From: Mesorhizobium silamurunense
Lineage (GTDB): Bacteria > Pseudomonadota > Alphaproteobacteria > Rhizobiales > Rhizobiaceae
Direction of reading: 5' to 3'
Assembly (NCBI RefSeq): GCF_014843825.1
Contig: NZ_JHQR01000075.1
Location: 1 to 64,000 of the forward strand
Length of the DNA stretch: 64,000 nucleotides
Positions 1-8,543 of this stretch are shown one piece after another (position 1 is the first letter of the stretch; each line of letters starts with the position of its first letter). The position numbers and the translations under genes were made by a program. Below the pieces are notes generated by a model that worked only from the letters and a program-made list of their open reading frames with translations, was not told the DNA's origin and made no database searches.

Positions 1-852
1 TTCGCCGACCAAAGTCTTCAACTCGCTGCGCACGGGGATGAGAGCCGCGTTCTTGGGCGCGGCATGGGTGTGCAGCGCGCGGGCCGCCGAGAGCGCCCAT
101 AGGAGCTGCCCGATCGTGCGCCGGACCGGATGGGCGCGCGTGGCGAAGCTCGGCGCCTCCAGCCGCGCATAGGTGCGCATCTCGGCAAGCGTCTGGGCGT
201 CGCTGATCAGCTTGCGCTGCAGGGCTGCAAGGCCAGCCGGATCGCCGCCGGAAAAGGCGCCTGAGGCATAGTCGGCGAGATCGAGAATGCTGCGCTTCAA
301 TCTCGAAATGATGGCGTCCGCAGCCAGCCTCGGCAGGATCAGCCGGCTGGTGACGCCGGCGCAGACGATGCCAAGCACGATTTCGGCGCAGCGCGCGATG
401 GCGAGATCGACGACGAGATGCGGCTGCCCGAACGCCGGCAGGCTGATGATCATCGCGGTGTAGCCGGCAAGAGCCGCACCATAGGCCTCCGGATTGCGCA
501 GCAGCGAGGAGACGAGCGTGCAGACGCCGATCCATAGCGCCAGCACCGTCAGCAGCAACCAGGGATTGGTGCCGAAGAGCGATGTGATGCCGATCGCCGC
601 CAGGCCGCCGGCCAGCGTGCCGAGCAGCCGGTAGAAGCCCTTCGCCAGCACCATGCCGGCGACCGGCTGCCCGACGATGAACACCGTCATCATCGCCCAT
701 TGCGGATGGTCGAGTTTCAGGGCGTATGCGGCAAGCAGCGCGATGAGCCCGGCCGAAACGGTGCGCAGGGCAAATATCCAGTCCGAGCGCGTCGGCTGCG
801 TCAGTCCATCCAACGGTATCTCGACAAGCTCTCTCAGCCGCGTCCAGGTCAC
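1..852 (-). CDS. FUSC family membrane protein (C-terminus cut by window edge)
   Basis: Reading the minus strand gives 284 codons that run off base 1 without a stop. The protein opens with a short soluble stretch, then several hydrophobic segments (for example SAGLIALLAAYAL and LAGGLAAIGITSLFG) and a motif GxPVAGMVLAKGFYRLLGT typical of the fusaric-acid-resistance / YccS-like efflux family. The start is a GTG at 852 with GGAG eight bases upstream; an in-frame TTG two codons earlier is an alternative. It lies 42 bases after parE on the same strand and may be read through from it. The family is thought to export aromatic acids; the substrate cannot be told from the sequence. The product name is based on recognised family character, not on a search. 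Confidence 0.75.
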   Translation of the reverse strand, partial: MTWTRLRELVEIPLDGLTQPTRSDWIFALRTVSAGLIALLAAYALKLDHPQWAMMTVFIVGQPVAGMVLAKGFYRLLGTLAGGLAAIGITSLFGTNPWLLLTVLALWIGVCTLVSSLLRNPEAYGAALAGYTAMIISLPAFGQPHLVVDLAIARCAEIVLGIVCAGVTSRLILPRLAADAIISRLKRSILDLADYASGAFSGGDPAGLAALQRKLISDAQTLAEMRTYARLEAPSFATRAHPVRRTIGQLLWALSAARALHTHAAPKNAALIPVRSELKTLVGE

Positions 853-894
853 ATACAAGTCTCCATACCGGAGTTGTTATGGAGCAGTCCGCGT

Positions 895-2958
895 TCAGAT
901 ATCCAGCACGTCGGCCTCAGCGAATTCGGCGCGTTCCTGGATGAAGCGGAAGCGCGCCTCGGGCTTGGTGCCCATCAGCGCGTCGACGGCATCCTTGGTC
1001 GCCTGCTCGGCGTCGATCACGTCGACCCTGAGCAGCGTGCGCTTCCTCGGGTCCATCGTGGTTTCCTTGAGCTGCGAGGCCATCATCTCGCCAAGGCCCT
1101 TGAAGCGGCCGATCTCGACCTTGCCGCGCCCAGTGAATTCGGTGCGCAGCAATTCGTCCTTGTGAGCGTCGTCGCGCGCATAGGCAACCTTGCCGCCCTG
1201 CCGGATCGAGTACAGCGGCGGCACGGCCATGTAGAGATGGCCGCCGCGGATCAGGTTCGGCATCTCCTGATAGAAGAAGGTGATCAAGAGCGAAGCAATG
1301 TGCGCGCCGTCGACGTCGGCGTCGGTCATGATGATCACGCGGTCGTAGCGCAGGTCCTCGTCGCGGTATTTCGAACGCGTGCCGCAGCCGAGCGCCTGGA
1401 TCAGGTCGGAGATCTGCTGGTTGGCGGCGAGCTTGTCGTTGCCGGCGCTGGCGACGTTGAGGATCTTGCCGCGCAGCGGCAGCACCGCCTGGCTGGCGCG
1501 GTCGCGCGCTTGCTTGGCCGAGCCGCCGGCCGAGTCGCCTTCGACGATGAAGAGCTCGGCGCCGGCGGCGGCGTTCTGGGTGCAGTCGGCGAGCTTGCCC
1601 GGAAGGCGCAGCTTGCGCACCGCGCTCTTGCGCGAGACTTCCTTCTCCTGGCGGCGCCGCACGCGTTCGTCTGCGCGCGCTATGACCCACTCCAGGAGCT
1701 TCGAGGCTTCCTGCGGATTGTCGGCCAGCCAGTGGTCGAACGGATCGCGGATGGCGGTTTCAACGATGCGCATCGCCTCGATGGTCGCCAGCCTGTCCTT
1801 GGTCTGGCCGACGAATTCCGGCTCGCGGATGAACACCGACAGCATGCCGGCGGCGGAAATCATCACGTCCTCGGTGGTGATGATCGAGGCACGCTTGTTG
1901 CCGATGAGATCGGCATAGCTGCGCAGCCCGCGCGTCAGCACATTGCGGAAGCCAGCCTCATGCGTGCCGCCCTCGGCGGTGGGAATCGTGTTGCAGTAGG
2001 AGTTGAGGAAGCCGTCGCCGCCGAACCAGGTCACGGCCCATTCCAGCGAGCCGTGGCCGCCTTGCTTGTCGCTTTTCCCCGCAAAGACCTCGCGCGTGAC
2101 CTGGAACTCGTCGCCGAGCGTTGCCTTGAGATAGTCCTTCAAACCGCCCGGGAAATGGAACTCGGCCTTGGCCGGCGTCTGGTCCTTTTCCTTGATCAGC
2201 GACGGATCGCAGGTCCAGCGGATCTGGACGCCCCCGAACAGATAGGCTTTCGAGCGTGTCATGCGGTAGAGCCGCGCCGGCTCGAAGGCGGCGCCCTTGC
2301 CGAAGATCTGCTCGTCGGGATGGAAGCGGGTCCTGGTGCCGCGGCGGTTGTGCACCTCGCCGAGGTGCTCCAGACCGCTTACCGGAATGCCACGCGAGAA
2401 TCTCTGCCGATAAAGCTGCCGGCCGCGCGCGACCTCGACCTCGAGGTGGTCGGACAGCGCATTGACGACCGAAACGCCGACGCCGTGCAGACCGCCGGAG
2501 GTCTCGTAGACCTTGGAGTCGAACTTGCCGCCGGAATGCAGCGTCGTCATGATGACTTCGAGCGCAGGTTTCTTGAATTTCGGATGCGGATCGACCGGGA
2601 TGCCCCGGCCATTGTCGGTGACCGTCAGGAAGCCGTCGGCCGAAAGCTCGACGTCGATGAAGGTCGCATGGCCGGCGACCGCCTCGTCCATCGAGTTGTC
2701 GATGACCTCGGCGAACAGGTGATGCATCGCCTTGTCGTCGGTGCCGCCGATATACATGCCCGGACGGCGCCGCACCGGTTCCAGCCCCTCCAGCACCTCG
2801 ATGTCGGCGGCGCTGTAGCTCTCGCTGCCGTCACGGGCGGCGGCCGAGCGCTTCGCCGCCTGAACCAGCGGATCAGCCGGGCGCGAGGGCGCGCGCACTT
2901 GCTGGGGCTGCTTTTCCGGGTTGCCGAAAAGATCGCTGGTGTCGTCCATGCTGGCCAT
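895..2958 (-). CDS. parE: DNA topoisomerase IV subunit B
   Basis: 687 residues, normal for alphaproteobacterial ParE. The ATPase (GHKL) domain covers about residues 45-220 with NSMDEA, DNGRGIPVD and GLHGVGVSVVNAL motifs. The transducer domain follows, then the TOPRIM domain with EGDSAGGSAKQ (Glu473) and the metal-binding DADVDG. With ParC it decatenates daughter chromosomes at the end of replication. It is ParE rather than GyrB because it lacks the long GyrB insertions and matches the ParE signature GTRSKYRDEDLRYD. The first methionine is at 2958; a second at 2949 is possible. A LexA-type box lies 58-72 bases upstream, which suggests SOS control. The neighbouring cpaB is divergent, so the 223-base gap holds both promoters. 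Confidence 0.95.
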   Translation of the reverse strand: MASMDDTSDLFGNPEKQPQQVRAPSRPADPLVQAAKRSAAARDGSESYSAADIEVLEGLEPVRRRPGMYIGGTDDKAMHHLFAEVIDNSMDEAVAGHATFIDVELSADGFLTVTDNGRGIPVDPHPKFKKPALEVIMTTLHSGGKFDSKVYETSGGLHGVGVSVVNALSDHLEVEVARGRQLYRQRFSRGIPVSGLEHLGEVHNRRGTRTRFHPDEQIFGKGAAFEPARLYRMTRSKAYLFGGVQIRWTCDPSLIKEKDQTPAKAEFHFPGGLKDYLKATLGDEFQVTREVFAGKSDKQGGHGSLEWAVTWFGGDGFLNSYCNTIPTAEGGTHEAGFRNVLTRGLRSYADLIGNKRASIITTEDVMISAAGMLSVFIREPEFVGQTKDRLATIEAMRIVETAIRDPFDHWLADNPQEASKLLEWVIARADERVRRRQEKEVSRKSAVRKLRLPGKLADCTQNAAAGAELFIVEGDSAGGSAKQARDRASQAVLPLRGKILNVASAGNDKLAANQQISDLIQALGCGTRSKYRDEDLRYDRVIIMTDADVDGAHIASLLITFFYQEMPNLIRGGHLYMAVPPLYSIRQGGKVAYARDDAHKDELLRTEFTGRGKVEIGRFKGLGEMMASQLKETTMDPRKRTLLRVDVIDAEQATKDAVDALMGTKPEARFRFIQERAEFAEADVLDI

Positions 2959-3015
2959 TAAGTCCGGTACTGCGAATCACTCCTCGATACTGCCACGCTT
3001 TTGGCGGGCGAACGA

Positions 3016-3030
3016 GTTCCTGTTCCGTTC
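3016..3030. promoter_or_regulatory. Putative LexA (SOS) box upstream of parE
   Basis: The sequence GTTCCTGTTCCGTTC is an exact GTTC-N7-GTTC direct repeat, the alphaproteobacterial LexA operator. It lies 58-72 bases before the parE start codon and 152 bases before cpaB. The position fits repression of parE. Binding is inferred; the match itself is seen directly. Confidence 0.6.
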
Positions 3031-3181
3031 AGGGATCAAAGTCTCTCTTATTCTAAAACCATTCGATAACCAAGCCGCCGGAAATAGGGCGGTCTCCATA
3101 CCTTTGGATTCCTGATTCTTTAACATTAACGCCTAGCGTGAGCTCAACGACAAAAGACCACGGGGCGTCAGGGGTTTCGTT

Positions 3182-4141
3182 GTGAGGGGCAGGGCCATAA
3201 CCATGATCGGCATCGCCGCCGTTTTCGGCGCGATCTCGATCTTTGCCGCGGATTTCTGGGTTAAAAGCCAGGCGAAAGCCGAATCCGAGCAGAAAGTGGC
3301 GTCGATCGTTGCGCCGCAAGAGCCCAAGGTCGAGTTCAAGACCATCGTGGTGGCGAGCGCGCCGCTGCGCTACGGCGTGCAGCTCGACCGCTCGCAACTC
3401 ACCGAAATCCCGTGGCCGCAGGATTCCCTGCCGCAAGGCGCCTTCCCGACCATCGACAAGCTGCTTGCCGAAGGCAGCCGCGTCGTGTTGTCGCCGATTG
3501 AGGTCAACGAGCCGGTGCTGCTCACCAAGCTGTCGGGGCCGAACGGCCGCGCGACGCTTTCCAACATGCTGTCGCCAGGCATGCGGGCCGTCACCATCCG
3601 CACCGACGAGATCGCGGGCGTCGGCGGCTTCATCACGCCGGGCGACCGGGTCGACGTCGTGCTGACGCGCGACGCCGGCGAAATCCAGGAAGTGTCCAAG
3701 AACGCCCAAGGGGCAGCCGGCTCGACGGTCACGTCCGAAATCGTCGTTTCCGACGCCAAGGTGCTTTCGGTCGGGCAGGGCGCGGACGAACGCAAGACCG
3801 AGCCGCAGATCGCCAATTCCGTGACCCTCGAGGTGACGAACGAAGGGGCGCAGAAAGTCGCGCTCGCCCGCACCGTCGGCACCTTGTCGCTGTCTTTGCG
3901 TTCCGCCGCCGACGCCAGCGCCAGCAGCAATGGGCTCACCACCATTTCCTCCTTTGGCGGTTCGGTTGCCGCGAACGCAGACGCAAGCGCCGCGTCGCTG
4001 GTCAATGCGGTGGCGAAGGAGCCGGAAGAGCCAAAGTTCAAGACGGTGATCGTGTCGCGCGGCGAAAAGGTCGAGGAATACAAGGTTCCTTCCAAGCAAG
4101 CCGAGGGAGGCGTCGTTCCTGCCAAGGAACAAGAACAATAG
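3182..4141 (+). CDS. cpaB: Flp pilus assembly protein CpaB (RcpC)
   Basis: 319 residues from a GTG start. An N-terminal membrane segment (about residues 5-25, ITMIGIAAVFGAISIFAADF) is followed by a SAF domain near residues 48-115 and the RcpC/CpaB region with the motif ITPGDRVDVVLTRD. CpaB works in the periplasm and is thought to help assemble or gate the CpaC secretin. It is the first gene of a co-directional run to tadC. The ribosome site before the GTG is weak; an ATG eight codons in (3203) would cut into the membrane segment, so the GTG is kept. The C-terminal tail (residues 240-319) is low in complexity and rich in Ala, Ser and Lys/Glu. Confidence 0.9.
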   Translation: MRGRAITMIGIAAVFGAISIFAADFWVKSQAKAESEQKVASIVAPQEPKVEFKTIVVASAPLRYGVQLDRSQLTEIPWPQDSLPQGAFPTIDKLLAEGSRVVLSPIEVNEPVLLTKLSGPNGRATLSNMLSPGMRAVTIRTDEIAGVGGFITPGDRVDVVLTRDAGEIQEVSKNAQGAAGSTVTSEIVVSDAKVLSVGQGADERKTEPQIANSVTLEVTNEGAQKVALARTVGTLSLSLRSAADASASSNGLTTISSFGGSVAANADASAASLVNAVAKEPEEPKFKTVIVSRGEKVEEYKVPSKQAEGGVVPAKEQEQ

Positions 4142-4169
4142 CCGGTGGGGATCGGCCGGGGACGGGACA

Positions 4170-5615
4170 ATGCCTGTGTTGAATAAATATCGGACAACGA
4201 GAGGGCTGCGCCTTCTGCGTGCAATGGCGGCGGGCGCCTTCCTGGCCGCCGGAATACTTGCCTTTGGGGCACCGGCCCAGGCAAATAACGACGTCGTCTA
4301 CGTCTCGGCGACCAGGAATGCCTCGATCAAAGTCGCCAAGGGCAAGCCCAAGACGATCATGACGAGCGCCGCCTTCTACCAGATCGTCATCGGCGATCCG
4401 GAGATCGCCAACGTCAACCCGCTGACCGACAAGTCCTTCTATGTGCTGGGCAACAATCTCGGCACCACCGGCATCGCGCTGTTCGACCAGAACAAGCAGC
4501 TCGTCGGCACCATCGACGTCGAGGTGACGCTGGATACCGACCAGTTGGCCAACACCATCCGCGCCAGCGTGCCGGATGCCGACATCAAGGTCGGATCGGC
4601 CAACGGCCGCGTGGTGCTGTCGGGCCAGGCCGATGACGCGGTTGCGGCCGACAAGGCGAGCAAGATCGCGTCGCGCTTTTCCGGCAACGAGGAAGTGATC
4701 AACTCGGTCAACATCTCGTCCTCGCAGCAGGTCCAGCTCAATGTCCGTTTCGTCGAGATCAACCGCCAGGCGGGACAGGATCTCGGCGCCAAATACGGGG
4801 CCAATTTTGCCTTCGGCATCGGCGGCCGCGACGTCGTCATCGATCCAGGCACCGTGCCGACGGCCGGCACCGGCGAGATCATCGGCCGCTTGCTCTCCAA
4901 CGGTGTTTCGATCGACATCGCGATCAAGGCGCTGGAAGAGCGCGGCCTCGCCCGGCGGCTGGCCGAGCCGAACCTGATCGCTCGTTCCGGCCAGACCGCG
5001 AGCTTCCTTGCCGGCGGCGAGTTCCCGATCCCGGTTTCCGAGGACAACGGCAAAATCAGCGTCACCTACAAGAAATACGGCGTTGGCCTCGATTTCACGC
5101 CGACCGTGCTCAAGGACGGGCTGGTCAGCCTGGATATCGCGCCGGAAGTGTCCTCGATCGACACCTCCGCCTCCATCGAAGTCAGCAGCGGCATTTCCAT
5201 TCCGGCCTTCATCGTGCGTCGCGCCAAGACATCGGTCGACCTGAAGAACGGCCAGAGCTTCATGATCGCAGGCCTTTTGCAGTCGCAGAACGACATCACG
5301 ACCTCGCGACTGCCGGGGCTCGGCAAGCTGCCGGTGCTGGGTTCGCTGTTCTCCTCGAAGTCCTATCAGCGGCGCGAGACCGACCTGGTGATCATCGTCA
5401 CGCCTTACCTGGTCAAGCCGGTCGACCCGTCGAAGAAGATGGTTGAGCCCAGCGACGGAACGCGGCCGGCAAGCAGCGCCGACTACTTCCTGAACAACAC
5501 CGAGGAAGTGAGCGCCTCGTCGCCCAAGCGCCCGCTGGCCTTGGCCGACGGCAGCGCGGCGCGTCCCGTGGCCGCCACGACCTCCGGCCACTTCCTCGAT
5601 CTGCCGAAGGACTGA
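4170..5615 (+). CDS. cpaC: Outer-membrane secretin CpaC (RcpA), Tad pilus
   Basis: 481 residues. A signal peptide with a basic start and hydrophobic core ends at about residue 37 (GAPAQA). The N-terminal pilus-secretin domain follows (residues 45-110, KSFYVLGNNLGTTGIALFD), then a BON-like domain (about 115-185) and the secretin core (about 250-415), which includes LAGGEFPIPV and FMIAGLLQS. It forms the outer-membrane channel for the Flp pilus or Tad effector. It sits 28 bases after cpaB and 4 bases before the next gene. The tail after residue 420 is Ser/Ala-rich and probably flexible. Family assignment is firm. Confidence 0.93.
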   Translation: MPVLNKYRTTRGLRLLRAMAAGAFLAAGILAFGAPAQANNDVVYVSATRNASIKVAKGKPKTIMTSAAFYQIVIGDPEIANVNPLTDKSFYVLGNNLGTTGIALFDQNKQLVGTIDVEVTLDTDQLANTIRASVPDADIKVGSANGRVVLSGQADDAVAADKASKIASRFSGNEEVINSVNISSSQQVQLNVRFVEINRQAGQDLGAKYGANFAFGIGGRDVVIDPGTVPTAGTGEIIGRLLSNGVSIDIAIKALEERGLARRLAEPNLIARSGQTASFLAGGEFPIPVSEDNGKISVTYKKYGVGLDFTPTVLKDGLVSLDIAPEVSSIDTSASIEVSSGISIPAFIVRRAKTSVDLKNGQSFMIAGLLQSQNDITTSRLPGLGKLPVLGSLFSSKSYQRRETDLVIIVTPYLVKPVDPSKKMVEPSDGTRPASSADYFLNNTEEVSASSPKRPLALADGSAARPVAATTSGHFLDLPKD

Positions 5616-5619
5616 GCTT

Positions 5620-5895
5620 ATGCGTCTGGCCCCTTGCATCGCTCTGCTGCTCGCTGGCGTCCTCGCCGGTTGCACCAGCGACGACTATGTGCGCACCGAG
5701 GGCGTGACGCCGGCGGCCGGCAATGCTCAGGCGTCCAACACGGTCATGCAGATGGTCGACCCCTGGCAGTACGGCGTCCAGAACACCAGGCTTCTGGTGC
5801 CGGCTCAAAGCACGAGTTCCACGGCCACTGCCGTCGGCGCGAAAGCCGGTTCGGCGTCGGAATCAACGACGCCAGCATCAACGACATCAAACTGA
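5620..5895 (+). CDS. Small lipoprotein in the cpaD position of the tad locus
   Basis: 91 residues with a clear lipoprotein signal: basic start MRLAP, hydrophobic core and lipobox LAGC (Cys18). The mature part is only about 73 residues and ends in a Ser/Thr/Ala-rich tail. A usual CpaD is over 200 residues and carries conserved cysteines and an NLAAQ-like motif; none of these is present. It overlaps nothing, begins 4 bases after cpaC and stops 12 bases before cpaE, so it is not a fragment of a longer frame. By position it may act as pilotin for the CpaC secretin or replace CpaD. That role is inference; I do not recognise a named family. Confidence 0.75.
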   Translation: MRLAPCIALLLAGVLAGCTSDDYVRTEGVTPAAGNAQASNTVMQMVDPWQYGVQNTRLLVPAQSTSSTATAVGAKAGSASESTTPASTTSN

Positions 5896-5907
5896 CGGGC
5901 TGACGAC

Positions 5908-7122
5908 ATGGCATCCGGCACCAAGAGCAAGAAGATCCTGCTCGTTTCAACCGACAGGGCGTTTTTGCAGGACACGCGGACTGCCTTCGCAGCCTCCGAG
6001 ATCATCGAGATCTCGACAGTCGAGAAGAGCGTCAACGAGCTCCGCGGCGAGGCCCTGGAAGCCGATCTCGGCACGGTCATCTTTGACATGGATGCGGCCA
6101 AGCTCGAGGAGATCGAGTCGCTGCAGCGGATCATGCGCCGGCTGGAAGGCCGCGTTCCGGTGGTCGTCGTCACCCAGGAATTCAATGCGGCGGCCGTGCG
6201 CATACTGGTGCAGCTCAAGGTCGCCGACTTCCTGGTGAAGCCGATCACGACCGCAGACCTGGTGCGTTCCGTCATCCGCGCGCTGCAGGGGCCGGGGCGG
6301 GAGGAAAACACCGAGTCGCAGATCTACACCTTCATGCCGGCCGCCGGCGGCGTCGGCACCACCACGCTTGCGCTGCAGACTGCCTTCCAGCTGCATCATT
6401 CGGTGACGCGCGGCGCCTCGACCTGCGTGGTCGATCTCAATTTCCAGCAGGGCGCCTGCGCCGAATATCTCGACCTCGAGCCGCGCTTCGACATCACCGA
6501 AATCGAGAACCAGCCCGAACGCCTCGACCGGCAGCTGCTGGATGTCATGCTTTCCAAGCATGCGAGCGGGCTTTGCGTGCTGGCAGCGCCCACGCGCCCC
6601 TCGGAAATGCGCTCGTTCAAGACCGATGTCGTGGTGCGCATGCTCGACCTCGTCTCGGCCTATTTCGACAATGTCGTCATCGACATGCCGCGCACCTGGT
6701 TCCCGTGGACCGAGACGGTGCTGCTCGGCTCCAACAAGCTCTATATCGTGGCCGAGATGACGGTGCCTTGCCTGCGTCATACGCAGCGTCTCATCCAGGC
6801 CATCTACGAGACGGCGGGCAAGGAAGTGAGGCCCAACGTCATCGTCAACCGCTTCGAGCAGAAGATGTTCGACAGCGGCATCAAGCAGGCCGACGTCCAG
6901 GATATCCTCGGCGAGCATTTCGTCGGTGGCATCTCCAACAATTATCGGCTGGTGCGCGAGGCCGTCGACCGTGGCGTGCCGCTGCACGACATCGATCCCA
7001 ACGCCAATGTCGTCAACGACCTGAAGAAAATCATCCTGCCGGAGGAGGCGGTGACGACGACGGCAAAATCGAAGTCGCTGTTCGGCCTCGGCAAGGGCCT
7101 CTTGAAGAGGAAAGTGGGATGA
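5908..7122 (+). CDS. cpaE: Tad pilus localisation ATPase-like protein CpaE (TadZ)
   Basis: 404 residues. Residues 7-130 form a receiver-like domain (ILLVSTDRAFLQ, FLVKPITTADL) and residues 138-385 a MinD/ParA-like domain. The P-loop reads AAGGVGTTT: both the signature lysine and the usual catalytic lysine of the deviant Walker A motif (KGGxGKT) are absent, so ATP hydrolysis is doubtful. TadZ/CpaE proteins place the Tad machinery, usually at a pole. The stop overlaps the cpaF start by four bases (ATGA), which points to translational coupling. Confidence 0.9.
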   Translation: MASGTKSKKILLVSTDRAFLQDTRTAFAASEIIEISTVEKSVNELRGEALEADLGTVIFDMDAAKLEEIESLQRIMRRLEGRVPVVVVTQEFNAAAVRILVQLKVADFLVKPITTADLVRSVIRALQGPGREENTESQIYTFMPAAGGVGTTTLALQTAFQLHHSVTRGASTCVVDLNFQQGACAEYLDLEPRFDITEIENQPERLDRQLLDVMLSKHASGLCVLAAPTRPSEMRSFKTDVVVRMLDLVSAYFDNVVIDMPRTWFPWTETVLLGSNKLYIVAEMTVPCLRHTQRLIQAIYETAGKEVRPNVIVNRFEQKMFDSGIKQADVQDILGEHFVGGISNNYRLVREAVDRGVPLHDIDPNANVVNDLKKIILPEEAVTTTAKSKSLFGLGKGLLKRKVG

Positions 7123-8540
7123 GCAGCCGATTCTCCAACCTGCAGAATCGCGATGTCCGTCCGCTGCGGTCGCCCGAACCCGCGCCCGTTGCGCACCATG
7201 CCGTGATCATCCCGACGACCCGGAAGCCGGTGCCGCCGAAGCCGGAGGCGGCACCCGCAAAGAGCGCCAACAAGGTGCTCGACGCGCGCGTGCGCATCCA
7301 CCGCATGCTGCTCGAGGAGATCAATCTTGTGGCGCTGGAGCGGCTGCCCAAGGACGAAATGCGCCGCCAGGTGCATGAGTTCGTCTCGGAAAAGACCCGC
7401 CAGGAGCGGATGGCGATCAATACCGCCGAGCTCGACGCGCTTGTCGACGACATCGTCGACGAGATGGTCGGCCTCGGCCCGCTGGAGCCGCTGCTCAAGG
7501 ATCCCGAGATCAACGATATCCTGATCAATGGCCATCAGAACTGCTTCGTCGAAAAGCGCGGCAAGCTGCAGCAAGTCCACATCCCGTTCAAGGACGAGGC
7601 GCATCTGCTTCGAATCATTAACAAAATCGTCGCCGCGGTTGGTCGCCGCGTCGATGAATCGCAGCCGATGGTCGACGCCCGCATGCTCGACGGTTCGCGC
7701 TTCAACGCCGCCATCCGCCCGGTCGGCGTCGACGGGCCGCTGGTGTCGATCCGCAAATTCTCCAAGAACAAGCTCGGCCTGCACAAGCTGGTCGAGTTCG
7801 GCGCCATCACCCAGAACATGGCCGAGGTGCTGGCAGCGGCCGTGCATGCCCGCAAGACCACGATTATCTCCGGCGGCACCGGCACGGGCAAGACGACGAT
7901 GCTCAACGCGCTGTCGGCCTTCATTCCCGAGGACGAGCGGCTGATCACCATAGAGGACGCCGCCGAGCTGCAACTGCAGCAGCCGCATGTCGCGCGCATG
8001 GAAACGCGCCCGGCCAACATCGAGGGCCATGGCGAGCTGAAGCAGCGCGACCTGGTCAAGAACGCGCTGCGCATGCGGCCCGACCGCGTCATCCTCGGCG
8101 AGTGCCGCGGCGAGGAGGCCTTCGACATGCTGCAGGCGATGAACACCGGCCATGAAGGCTCGATGGCGACCATCCACGCCAACACGCCGCGCGACGCCAT
8201 CTCGCGCCTCGAGCAGATGCTCGGCATGACCGGCATGCCGATGACGGTGCAGTCGATCCGCAGCCAGATCGCCAGCGCCATCGACATTATCGTGCAGCTG
8301 ACGCGCCTGTCCGACGGCAAGCGCAAGGTGACCAGCGTCGCCGAGGTGACGGGCATGGAAGGCGACGTCATCCAGATGCAGGAGATATTCCGCTTCGTGC
8401 GCACCGGGATGGAGGCGGACGGCAAGATCGTCGGTCATTTCGAAGCAACGGGCATCCGCCCGCGCTTCCTCGAGGACCTGCGCAACATGGGCATCGAATT
8501 TCCGGGCAAGTATTTCGAACCCGGCCGGCCGCAGGAGTAG
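7119..8540 (+). CDS. cpaF: Tad pilus assembly ATPase CpaF (TadA)
   Basis: 473 residues, a secretion ATPase of the VirB11/GspE-like TadA family. The N-terminal 50 residues are proline-rich and disordered. The nucleotide-binding part has Walker A GGTGTGKTT (Lys258), an Asp box near ERLITIEDAAEL, Walker B VILGECRGEEAFD and the HIS box ATIHAN. It powers pilus assembly at the inner membrane. The start chosen is the ATG that overlaps the cpaE stop; a longer open frame extends upstream inside cpaE but only as a shadow. A strong Shine-Dalgarno for tadB (GCAGGAG) is embedded in its last codons. Confidence 0.96.
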   Translation: MSSRFSNLQNRDVRPLRSPEPAPVAHHAVIIPTTRKPVPPKPEAAPAKSANKVLDARVRIHRMLLEEINLVALERLPKDEMRRQVHEFVSEKTRQERMAINTAELDALVDDIVDEMVGLGPLEPLLKDPEINDILINGHQNCFVEKRGKLQQVHIPFKDEAHLLRIINKIVAAVGRRVDESQPMVDARMLDGSRFNAAIRPVGVDGPLVSIRKFSKNKLGLHKLVEFGAITQNMAEVLAAAVHARKTTIISGGTGTGKTTMLNALSAFIPEDERLITIEDAAELQLQQPHVARMETRPANIEGHGELKQRDLVKNALRMRPDRVILGECRGEEAFDMLQAMNTGHEGSMATIHANTPRDAISRLEQMLGMTGMPMTVQSIRSQIASAIDIIVQLTRLSDGKRKVTSVAEVTGMEGDVIQMQEIFRFVRTGMEADGKIVGHFEATGIRPRFLEDLRNMGIEFPGKYFEPGRPQE

Positions 8541-8543
8541 CCG

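Noticed and set aside
3112-3135. TTTAACATTAACG upstream of cpaB as a CtrA site
   Set aside because: The two TTAA boxes are only two bases apart, not seven.
2959-3181. Possible Flp pilin gene upstream of cpaB
   Set aside because: The gap is short and no frame shows a pilin signal or the hydrophobic pilin core.
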